From assembly GCA_002308915.1 (NCBI GenBank), contig DBWI01000006.1, forward strand, positions 1 to 62,847: 62,847 nucleotides of DNA. The letters are read 5' to 3'. Under the pieces are notes generated by a model. It had not been told where the DNA came from and did no database searches. It was given only the letters and a program-made list of their open reading frames with translations. Position numbers and translations under genes: made by a program. Source of the DNA: Christensenella sp. UBA1242 (lineage in GTDB: Bacteria > Bacillota > Clostridia > Christensenellales > UBA1242). This document shows positions 41,761 through 48,587 of the stretch, piece after piece; positions within the stretch are counted from its first letter, which is position 1, and the number at the start of each line of letters is the position of its first letter.

Positions 41761-42843
41761 ATGATTAACATAAGTAAAAATTGTCAGCAAGAAAAATATG
41801 CAAAATTCCATTATGCATCACGAAAAATGTTATTTGAAGCAAAGTCCATAAAAGTTTTGGCTTATTTGCTTTCTTTTATTCCAATAATTTTGTCTTGCAT
41901 TTCACTTCCAAACAACAAAACAGTTGTGTTTATTGCAACCATGATTTCTTTTGGTCTAACACTTGTTTTAGAATTTACATCAACATTTTTGAATAATCAC
42001 AAAGAGAAGGGAATACTTCTTGGTCAACTATATAATGCATGCATCACAGGAACAACATTTTCAAAAATTCAATATGATAGAGAAATGACAAACGAACTCA
42101 ACGAACTTGCAATCAGAAAATCAGCATCAAGTATGTCAAAACTCACAGAATATCATAGTGTTGATGTTCCAGATGAGATTGATGAAAAATATTCATATTT
42201 GTACATATGCAGAATCAATGCTGCGTCAACAAATTATCTAATGAGCAGAATGTACTATTTTTATATCATTGTGCTTGCTGTAATTATTACTGTATTTACT
42301 TGTTTTGCATTTGTAAAAAATGACACATATGAATTTTTGCAATTAATAATTCAGTTCTATCCACTTGTCATTCCAATTATTCGCAATATTGCATCATCAA
42401 ACAAAACAATGAAGTATTGCACAAAAATATCTGCAGACATAGATAACTATTTTGCAGAAAAGAATCCATCAAGTGATGAGCTTGCAAGATTTGTTTATTA
42501 CACACAAAACTTGGAGTTTGAAGCAATGATGGCAGCACCAGCAAAATACATTGTGTTTTACAAAGTTCACAAAAAAGGTTTAAAAATTCTAACGCAAGGT
42601 GTAACAAAAAGATTTATTGAAGCAAGTAATTTTGGCAAGAAAAAAGTAGCTGCCAAAAAGGAAACAACAAAGCAAGTTGTGGCAAAAGAAAAACCAAAAG
42701 TTGTGGCAAAAGACACAAAAAAAGAACAACCAAAAACAGAAACTGCAGCAAAGAAAAATAGCACAAAAACTACAGAAAATACAAAAAAACAGGCAAGAAA
42801 CACACAAAAACAGCCTCAAAAGACCACAAAAGTAAAAAAATAA
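41761..42843 (+). CDS. S-4TM-like membrane protein (predicted pore-forming type) with a long basic tail
   Basis: 360 aa. Four membrane helices lie at about residues 30-50, 53-76, 165-187 and 193-213, arranged as two hairpins around a ~90-aa cytoplasmic insert. The start (YASRKMLFEAKSIKVLAYLLS), the QLYNACITGTTFSKIQYDR region and YICRINAASTNYLMSRMYYFY follow the S-4TM pattern. That family is predicted to form pores in nucleotide-activated antiphage systems. No nucleotidyltransferase or other defence gene is adjacent. The last ~70 residues are a Lys/Ala/Thr/Gln-rich, disordered tail, unusual for the family. CGGAG precedes the ATG, with promoter TAGACA-17-TAAAAT upstream. Confidence 0.6.
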   Translation: MINISKNCQQEKYAKFHYASRKMLFEAKSIKVLAYLLSFIPIILSCISLPNNKTVVFIATMISFGLTLVLEFTSTFLNNHKEKGILLGQLYNACITGTTFSKIQYDREMTNELNELAIRKSASSMSKLTEYHSVDVPDEIDEKYSYLYICRINAASTNYLMSRMYYFYIIVLAVIITVFTCFAFVKNDTYEFLQLIIQFYPLVIPIIRNIASSNKTMKYCTKISADIDNYFAEKNPSSDELARFVYYTQNLEFEAMMAAPAKYIVFYKVHKKGLKILTQGVTKRFIEASNFGKKKVAAKKETTKQVVAKEKPKVVAKDTKKEQPKTETAAKKNSTKTTENTKKQARNTQKQPQKTTKVKK

Positions 42844-42844
42844 T

Positions 42845-42878
42845 AAAAAAGCCACTAGAAAACATCTAGTGGTTTTTT
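42845..42878 (+). terminator. Bidirectional terminator
   Basis: AAAGCCACTAGA-AAACA-TCTAGTGGTTTT with one mismatch, between convergent genes. Confidence 0.8.
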
Positions 42879-42887
42879 GTTTCTAAT

Positions 42888-43574
42888 TTACATTTTTTTG
42901 TTTGCTTTATTGTGAAGTTTTAAAAGTAAAAAACCAAGGCCAAAGGTAACCAAAAGCATTCCGGTTGCAGAGAGTGGGATTGCCCAGTTGTGTCCACCAA
43001 AAGTAAAGTTGTAAAAATCTGCCCAACCACCATTTTCTTCGCCAACAAGCACAACCATAACAAAATACATAATGGAATACAATGCAACTGGCAAGAGTAC
43101 CCAAAAATTATTTTTTGTTGTAACTTGGTGCAATGGCTCAAACAACACAAAAGAAATTATTGCAAGTAGTGGTGTAACAAGGTGCATATAAAAATTGTTT
43201 CCCGTGAACATATCAAAATAGCTATAACCCATTGTAACATAGGTTGGGGCAAGGAAGAACACAACAGTAACAAAAGTTAAAGTAACAGCAGTTGTTGAAA
43301 TGTGCTTTAGTAGTGTTAACCATTTTGGATAATTGTTTGTGTCATGAATAAGATTTTTGATTGCATAGACAATAATAACAATTCCAACAATTGCAACAAA
43401 CAAGTTAGAAAGCACAGTAAAAAATCTCAAGGAATGAATGCCACTAAGGCCAAACCATTTTGGGTCTCTGACAATATCTGTCCTAAAAGTTTCTATCATG
43501 CAATGTGTTGTAAATAATACAATGCAAATATTCATTATTAATGAAACAACATTATTTCTTCTTATCTTTTCCAT
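42888..43574 (-). CDS. Pr6Pr-like integral membrane protein
   Basis: 228 aa with six predicted membrane helices. LRFFTVLSNLFVAIVGIVI, the MHLVTPLLAIISFVLFEP helix, and the WVLLPVALYSIMYFVMV segment follow the Pr6Pr family of six-helix proteins, whose function is not established. The ATG at 43574 is chosen over upstream in-frame codons because a TATTAT box ends 6 nt before it and no Shine-Dalgarno exists, again implying a leaderless mRNA. The upstream frame also runs back into the preceding gene's terminator. Confidence 0.7.
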   Translation of the reverse strand: MEKIRRNNVVSLIMNICIVLFTTHCMIETFRTDIVRDPKWFGLSGIHSLRFFTVLSNLFVAIVGIVIIVYAIKNLIHDTNNYPKWLTLLKHISTTAVTLTFVTVVFFLAPTYVTMGYSYFDMFTGNNFYMHLVTPLLAIISFVLFEPLHQVTTKNNFWVLLPVALYSIMYFVMVVLVGEENGGWADFYNFTFGGHNWAIPLSATGMLLVTFGLGFLLLKLHNKANKKM

Positions 43575-43580
43575 ACAAAA

Positions 43581-43609
43581 ATAATAGCACAAAGCTACAA
43601 AATCGTAAA
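43581..43609 (-). promoter_or_regulatory. Putative promoter giving a leaderless transcript
   Basis: -35 TTTACG (43609-43604), 17-bp spacer, -10 TATTAT (43586-43581), 6 nt to the ATG. The -35 overlaps the upstream terminator's arm. Confidence 0.5.
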
Positions 43610-43644
43610 ACAAAAAATCCACTAAAAAAGTGGATTTTGTTTTT
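43607..43644 (-). terminator. Terminator of the XRE/zinc-ribbon gene
   Basis: AAAACAAAA-TCCACT arms around an A/T loop (43607-43623 with 43629-43644); it overlaps the stop codon. Confidence 0.8.
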
Positions 43645-44257
43645 AATTTTCTTTTGACAAAACTTTTTTGCACCAAGATTTTTGTTTGCACTCTGGGCAT
43701 TTCATAAATTTTGTTCTTCCCATATGCATTGAAAGCAAAGATTGTTTGTATGTTGGCTCAAACTTGTGATGGCATTTTGCACATTCATAATAGCCGGCAA
43801 CTTGTTCAATTTTGAAGCATATTGCGAATGAAGCCATGCCAATAACAAAACCAACAGCGCCAATAACAATTTTTGCCCACAAAGGCATTTCAATCATGAT
43901 TGCAACCATCCAAGAACTCAAAAGTATAATAATACCCAAAGTTGCCAAATATATTTCCATTCTAAGCAATCTCTTGTCGGCTTTTTCTTTTTGTTTTTTC
44001 ATTTCAAGCAAGTTTAATTCTGCTTGTTTATTGTATTCTTTCATTTCCAATACCTCCCCAGATAATAATTCGTTTACACTAATTTCAAGTATTTTGCATA
44101 ATTCCAACATAATTGATGAATCGGGTAGAGACCTGCCACATTCCCATTTAGAAATTGCTCTGTCTGTGATATGTAGTTTTTCTGCCAATTCAAGTTGTGT
44201 TAAGTTTTTGGTTTTTCTACGCTCGGCAATAAACTTGCCAATTTTTATCATATTCAT
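43643..44257 (-). CDS. XRE-family regulator fused to a membrane segment and zinc ribbon
   Basis: 204 aa. An N-terminal HTH (GKFIAERRKTKNLTQLELAEKL, then ITDRAISKWECGRSLPD) is followed by a coiled coil, two membrane helices (residues ~105-150) and a C-terminal four-Cys ribbon (YECAKCHHKF and MKCPECKQKS). This makes a membrane-bound transcription factor; many Bacillota carry relatives next to transporter genes. The start at 44257 has GGAGG 7 nt upstream; an in-frame ATG 15 codons earlier has none. It diverges from the ABC transporter 44408-45884, a plausible target. Confidence 0.85.
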   Translation of the reverse strand: MNMIKIGKFIAERRKTKNLTQLELAEKLHITDRAISKWECGRSLPDSSIMLELCKILEISVNELLSGEVLEMKEYNKQAELNLLEMKKQKEKADKRLLRMEIYLATLGIIILLSSWMVAIMIEMPLWAKIVIGAVGFVIGMASFAICFKIEQVAGYYECAKCHHKFEPTYKQSLLSMHMGRTKFMKCPECKQKSWCKKVLSKEN

Positions 44258-44407
44258 AGCTTTAACCTCCTTTTCATTTATAGTGTACACAAACTTTTTC
44301 AATCAATCAACATACAGTTGGTTGAGTTTGGGGAATATACATCAAAATACTATCACATTTTTTTCATTTATGCTATTATTATATTACAAAAAAGATAGGA
44401 GAAAACA

Positions 44408-45109
44408 ATGAGTGTTATTTTGGAATTTAAGGACATAAACAAAAGTTTTGGCGAAAAACAAGTCCTAAAAAATATCAATCTAAAAATTGAAAGCAACAAA
44501 AAAATTGGTTTGCTTGGCAAAAATGGCAGTGGCAAGTCAACACTTTTCAAACTTGCAAATGATTTGTTAACTCCAACAAGTGGCCAAGTTCTTGTTGATG
44601 GAAAAACAATTTCAAGCGAAACAAAAAAACTTGTATCATATTTGCCAGAAAGGACATATCTTAGTGCAAGTATGAAAGTGAGTGATGCAATAAACTTTTT
44701 TGCAGATTTCTATGAAGATTTTGACAGAGAAAAAGCAGAAAAATTGCTTGTCGATTTACAACTAGACAAAAATATGAGATTGTCAAAAATGAGCAAGGGT
44801 ATGAAAGAAAAAGTTCAACTTGTGCTTGTTATGAGTAGGAATGCAAAAATATATATTTTGGACGAACCACTTGGGGGAGTTGACCCAGCAAGCAGAGATT
44901 ACATTTTGCAAACAATTCTCAAAAATTTCAACAAAGATGCAACACTACTAATTTCAACACATATGATTGCAGACATAGAAAAAATTTTGGATGAAGTTGT
45001 GTTTATTGATGATGGGCAAATTGTTTTACAAGAAGATGCAAACAAGCTTCGTGAAAAAGAAAATTGCACAATAGATGAAATCTTTAGGAGGAAATTTTAT
45101 GTTAGGTAA
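44408..45109 (+). CDS. ABC transporter ATP-binding protein
   Basis: 233 aa. Walker A GKNGSGKSTLFKL, a degenerate signature LSKMSKGMKEKVQL, Walker B IYILDEPLGGVDP and the switch His in LISTHMI. The MSKGM signature and short length fit the YtrB/GntR-operon type ATPase, which drives small ABC-2-like exporters linked to envelope stress. GGAG precedes the ATG. It overlaps the permease gene by 11 nt. Confidence 0.92.
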   Translation: MSVILEFKDINKSFGEKQVLKNINLKIESNKKIGLLGKNGSGKSTLFKLANDLLTPTSGQVLVDGKTISSETKKLVSYLPERTYLSASMKVSDAINFFADFYEDFDREKAEKLLVDLQLDKNMRLSKMSKGMKEKVQLVLVMSRNAKIYILDEPLGGVDPASRDYILQTILKNFNKDATLLISTHMIADIEKILDEVVFIDDGQIVLQEDANKLREKENCTIDEIFRRKFYVR

Positions 45110-45884
45110 ATTATTAAAATATGACTTCAGAAAAAATATGCGCTGGCTTTGGATTTTGTTTGTTGGTGCAATTGTTGCTGCAGGCATAACAAGGGGACTT
45201 GTGGAATTAGGCAAGAGTATAGCATTTTTCAAAGTTCTAAGCATTTTGTTTGATTCTGTGTTTTATGCACTTGTTGCAAATTCATTAATTCAACCTTTCT
45301 TGCGTGGTTTTATGGATTTTTCAAAATCATTGTATGGTGATGAATCATACTTAACACACACGCTTCCTGTTACAAAAAAACAAATAATCAATTCAAAATA
45401 CATCACAACTTTTGCAGAACTATTGATGGGATTTGCAAGTGTTATTATTGCAATTTTGATTAGGTTTGCTTCTCCAACATTTTTGCAGACAATAAAGTAT
45501 ATGCTATCTGCAGTTGTAACTGGTGAGTTTTCTGCATTGCTTGCACTTGTGCTTATGATAGTGCTTGTTATTGTTGAATTTTTGATGTTCAGTTCAATTA
45601 TAAATTTTTCAATTGTTATGGCATACAAATCAAATGAGAAAAAAGTGTTAAAGTCATTTTTGTTCACAGCTGCATTTGCTGCTATTGCAATGACAGTGCT
45701 TTCTGTTGCAATGGTTATAATGTTTGTTGCATTTGGAGTTGATATTTCAAGTTCAACACTCACATTCACTGCACCTGTGTTCTTTGGAATTATCATAACA
45801 GGAATAGTTGTGTATTTACTTTTTACAGTGTTGTTTTATTTCCTTGCAAAAAAGGAATTTGGCAAAGGCGTTAATGTTGATTAA
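45099..45884 (+). CDS. ABC transporter permease
   Basis: 261 aa, about six membrane helices: MRWLWILFVGAIVAAGI, FDSVFYALVANSLI, FAELLMGFASVIIAILI, LALVLMIVLVIVEFLM, AAIAMTVLSVAMVIMFVAF and FFGIIITGIVVYLLFTVLFYFL. The start at 45099 is chosen for AGGAGG 6 nt upstream; an in-frame ATG eight codons earlier lies before that site. With the 44408-45109 ATPase it forms a complete two-gene exporter. The substrate is unknown; the divergent XRE/zinc-ribbon protein may regulate it. Confidence 0.85.
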   Translation: MLGKLLKYDFRKNMRWLWILFVGAIVAAGITRGLVELGKSIAFFKVLSILFDSVFYALVANSLIQPFLRGFMDFSKSLYGDESYLTHTLPVTKKQIINSKYITTFAELLMGFASVIIAILIRFASPTFLQTIKYMLSAVVTGEFSALLALVLMIVLVIVEFLMFSSIINFSIVMAYKSNEKKVLKSFLFTAAFAAIAMTVLSVAMVIMFVAFGVDISSSTLTFTAPVFFGIIITGIVVYLLFTVLFYFLAKKEFGKGVNVD

Positions 45885-45894
45885 ATAACAAAAC

Positions 45895-45928
45895 AAAAAA
45901 CTCTAACCAAGTTGGCTAGAGTTTTTTT
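45895..45928 (+). terminator. Bidirectional terminator after the ABC operon
   Basis: AAAAACTCTA-CCAA / TTGG-TAGAGTTTTTTT with single-base interruptions. Confidence 0.8.
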
Positions 45929-45931
45929 GTG

Positions 45932-46417
45932 TCAAATATTTTTTATGTAGTGATGCATTGTGCAAATGCACGGCTTGTGGCCACATTCTTTGCAGTCAAA
46001 GTCTGGACACAAATTTCCCCAATAATTTGGTATTGTTTGAGTTTTAACAAATCCAAAATTTTCCAATAACTTTTGACTGTTTGTATGACCATTTGCTTCA
46101 ATTGCGCAACATTCAACTTTGTTATATTTTTTTGCCTTTGCAATGTCAATGGCAATGTCCATAAATGTTGACCCAATTTTCATTTTTTGAAAGTCAGGGG
46201 ATATAACAATCATGTCAATATAAAAGTATTCTTTTTCTTCATGACAAATCAAACATCCAACAACTTGGTTGTCACAAAGTGCAAGTTTGATAATATATTT
46301 TTCAATGTTTTCAAAAATCTCATCACTATCCGAGCCTTCGCCCCATTGAGCATTTTGCAAGGCAAACAGTTCGTCATAATATTGTGTTGTGTAATCAACA
46401 TATTTTAATTCTTTCAT
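45932..46417 (-). CDS. GNAT-family N-acetyltransferase with a Cys-rich C-terminus
   Basis: 161 aa. The GNAT core spans residues ~1-130: YIDMIVISPDFQKMKIGSTFMDIAIDIAK is the acetyl-CoA-binding region (Q-x3-IGS, a variant of Q-x2-G-x-G/A), and NSQKLLENFGFVKTQ is the last motif. The final ~25 residues hold six Cys and two His (CPDFDCKECGHKPCICTMHH), a possible metal site not usual in the family. The substrate is unknown. AAGGAA precedes the ATG. Confidence 0.85.
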   Translation of the reverse strand: MKELKYVDYTTQYYDELFALQNAQWGEGSDSDEIFENIEKYIIKLALCDNQVVGCLICHEEKEYFYIDMIVISPDFQKMKIGSTFMDIAIDIAKAKKYNKVECCAIEANGHTNSQKLLENFGFVKTQTIPNYWGNLCPDFDCKECGHKPCICTMHHYIKNI

Positions 46418-46511
46418 ACAATTTCCTTAAAATCTCCTATAATTACTATATCACAATTGTTGTTGATAGTGTTATCAAATTATGTTTATTTATTTATAAT
46501 AAATATAATAC

Positions 46512-46540
46512 TTGAAAAATTGTCATTGTTATTGTATAAT
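46512..46540 (+). promoter_or_regulatory. Promoter of the 46569-51146 operon
   Basis: -35 TTGAAA (46512-46517), 17-bp spacer, -10 TATAAT (46535-46540). Confidence 0.75.
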
Positions 46541-46568
46541 CAAAAACAGATAAAAGAGAGAATAAATT

Positions 46569-47141
46569 ATGTTTAGTGAAGAAGATAAAAAACAAATAAG
46601 AAAAATATTCAAGCAAAGTTTGTTCAAAAGAATTTTTAGGGGACAAGATAGTGAATCAGATATCACCAAAAAAGTTGTAAAAAACAGCAATCTTTCTCCT
46701 GCAAAAAAGTGTATTGTTCTTATTGATATGTACAAGTACTATTTTGCTCAAGGAATAGAAAGTGATGCAAAGCTTCAAGCATATGAACTTTATTATGAAC
46801 AATTTATGATTAACGGTCAAAAAGATGAAGCTAGGTTTATGGAGTGCTATAGCTATAGTTACGACGATATTTTGTTTTTCAATTTGGTAACTTTAACAAA
46901 AGCGATTGAAGATATAAAAGGACAAGGCATTGACTATTCAGAACTTTCAACCACCAAACAAAAATATGTTCAAATGATACAAGAATTAAAAGAAAATTGT
47001 GGTTTTGATGCTGATTTTAATTATCCAGCATTTTACACAGACCAAGTATTAAGAAATGATATTTCTCACAAAATGCATTGGTTTGTACAAGATTACAAAA
47101 AGCTTATGGATAACGACAAGTACGAACTTGGAATAAATTAA
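46569..47141 (+). CDS. Unknown soluble helical protein, 190 aa
   Basis: No family recognised. It is charged and helical with no signal or membrane segment. A basic N-terminus (DKKQIRKIFKQSLFKRIFRG) is followed by a central Tyr-rich helical part (VLIDMYKYYFAQGIESDAKLQAYELYYEQF). GAGAG lies before the ATG. It is the first gene of an operon with a GLUG-type lipoprotein (19-nt gap) and a MacB-like ABC protein. Confidence 0.6.
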   Translation: MFSEEDKKQIRKIFKQSLFKRIFRGQDSESDITKKVVKNSNLSPAKKCIVLIDMYKYYFAQGIESDAKLQAYELYYEQFMINGQKDEARFMECYSYSYDDILFFNLVTLTKAIEDIKGQGIDYSELSTTKQKYVQMIQELKENCGFDADFNYPAFYTDQVLRNDISHKMHWFVQDYKKLMDNDKYELGIN

Positions 47142-47160
47142 AAAATAAAAGGACAGGGGA

Positions 47161-48579
47161 ATGAAAAAAATATATGCAGTTTTTATATTTATTTTTTTGG
47201 CAATTTCCACCTGCCTTTTTTTGGGTTGTCAAGATGCAAAATTTCAAATAAATTTGCCAAGTGAAATTGTTTTGCAAAATGAACAAACACCACTTCCAGA
47301 ATTAAAACTTGGTGACAAAAAAGTGAGTTATGATAATTTTTATTACCAAAACGATGATGGTTATATTTATGTTTTTGGTAACATGATTTATTTAACTCAA
47401 GATGCACCAGACCAGTTCAACACGCAACTCAAAGTAATCTATAAAAAAGATACAAATATCTCAAAAACAATAAACATCAAAAAAGTTCATATAGAGATTT
47501 CTTCGTTAAGCATAACATGCAACACAAAAGCGATTTTCCCAGGTGAGAATGTTTTTTACACAATAAATTATTTGCCACAAAATGCAATACTAAGGAATTA
47601 TCAAGTACAATTTGACCATCCTGAATATGTCCAAAGTCAAGACAAAAATTGTTTCAGGCTAGCTGGCAATGTTGAATTTGGAGCAGAGCTAACAATGACA
47701 ATTAATGTTAATCAAAATTTATCAGCCACCTACAAATTTGTGGTCAATGATAATGTTTATGATGTATACAATGTTAACCAACTAAAAAGAATTTCCAACG
47801 ATATTTATGGTTATTACAATATAAAAAGTGATATAGATTTTAGTGATTTTGATTGGAATTTGATAGATGAGTTTTATGGTGTAATTAATGGAAACAATCA
47901 TAAAATTATGCAAATTGAGTACCAAAAACGACTAAAAGATAGGCAAAATAACAATAATTTTGGTTTTATAAAGAATTTGTATGGTACTGTGCGTAATGTT
48001 GTTTTTGACAATTTTAATATATTTGTTCACAAGTTTCATGACAATTTGGAAAACATGACAATTGGTTCAGTTTGTGGTTTGCTTATTAATGGAGAAATTG
48101 ATAATGTAAAAATTATTGATTCAACAATTTATGGCTATCATGACTCTGATGACAAAAAAGTTAAAACAAGATTATACATTGGTGGCGTGGCAGGACAATG
48201 CAAAAATGGAATAATTTCAAATTGTGAAATTGTCAATTCAAAAATTTGGGGAGCAACACACATAAACATTGAGCCATCTTCAATTGCAGATTGTTGGACT
48301 CATGCTGGCGGAATTGTTGGTGACCTTGAATATGGAAAAGTAATATCTTGTACAAGGTCAGACTCAACAACTGTAACTTCGCAAGTAAGGAGTGGAAGTA
48401 ATACTTCTGCCTATCATTGCATTTGTGGGGGAATTGTTGGACATAGCTATTTTGGAAAAATTTTGAATTGTAATTCAACAATATTCAATTTGAAAACAAT
48501 TGAAGATATAGAAGAGAACAGAAAGGCAAATACAAGCAATACACTTGTTGGTGCGATTTGTGCAGAAGTGGTAGAGTAG
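47161..48579 (+). CDS. Lipoprotein with GLUG-type repeats
   Basis: 472 aa. The signal peptide ends in a lipobox (LFLGC, Cys near residue 23). An Ig-like beta region (~25-200) is followed by GLUG-type beta-helix units (~230-460): GVINGNNHKIMQIEY, FGFIKNLYGTVRNVVFDN, IGSVCGLLINGEIDNVKI, IGGVAGQCKNGIISNCEI, AGGIVGDLEYGKVISC and CGGIVGHSYFGKILNC. It is anchored on the outer face of the membrane. AGGACAGGGG precedes the ATG. It lies 8 nt upstream of the MacB-like ABC gene. Confidence 0.8.
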   Translation: MKKIYAVFIFIFLAISTCLFLGCQDAKFQINLPSEIVLQNEQTPLPELKLGDKKVSYDNFYYQNDDGYIYVFGNMIYLTQDAPDQFNTQLKVIYKKDTNISKTINIKKVHIEISSLSITCNTKAIFPGENVFYTINYLPQNAILRNYQVQFDHPEYVQSQDKNCFRLAGNVEFGAELTMTINVNQNLSATYKFVVNDNVYDVYNVNQLKRISNDIYGYYNIKSDIDFSDFDWNLIDEFYGVINGNNHKIMQIEYQKRLKDRQNNNNFGFIKNLYGTVRNVVFDNFNIFVHKFHDNLENMTIGSVCGLLINGEIDNVKIIDSTIYGYHDSDDKKVKTRLYIGGVAGQCKNGIISNCEIVNSKIWGATHINIEPSSIADCWTHAGGIVGDLEYGKVISCTRSDSTTVTSQVRSGSNTSAYHCICGGIVGHSYFGKILNCNSTIFNLKTIEDIEENRKANTSNTLVGAICAEVVE

Positions 48580-48587
48580 GAGGCAAA

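Noticed and set aside
41761..42843. Full CBASS-type antiphage operon
   Set aside because: Only the S-4TM-like protein is present; neighbours are a membrane-protein cassette and a Pr6Pr-like gene, with no nucleotidyltransferase.
45290..45796. Open frame of 168 codons opposite the ABC permease
   Set aside because: The permease frame has coherent membrane helices, AGGAGG and overlap with its ATPase; the antisense frame has none of these.
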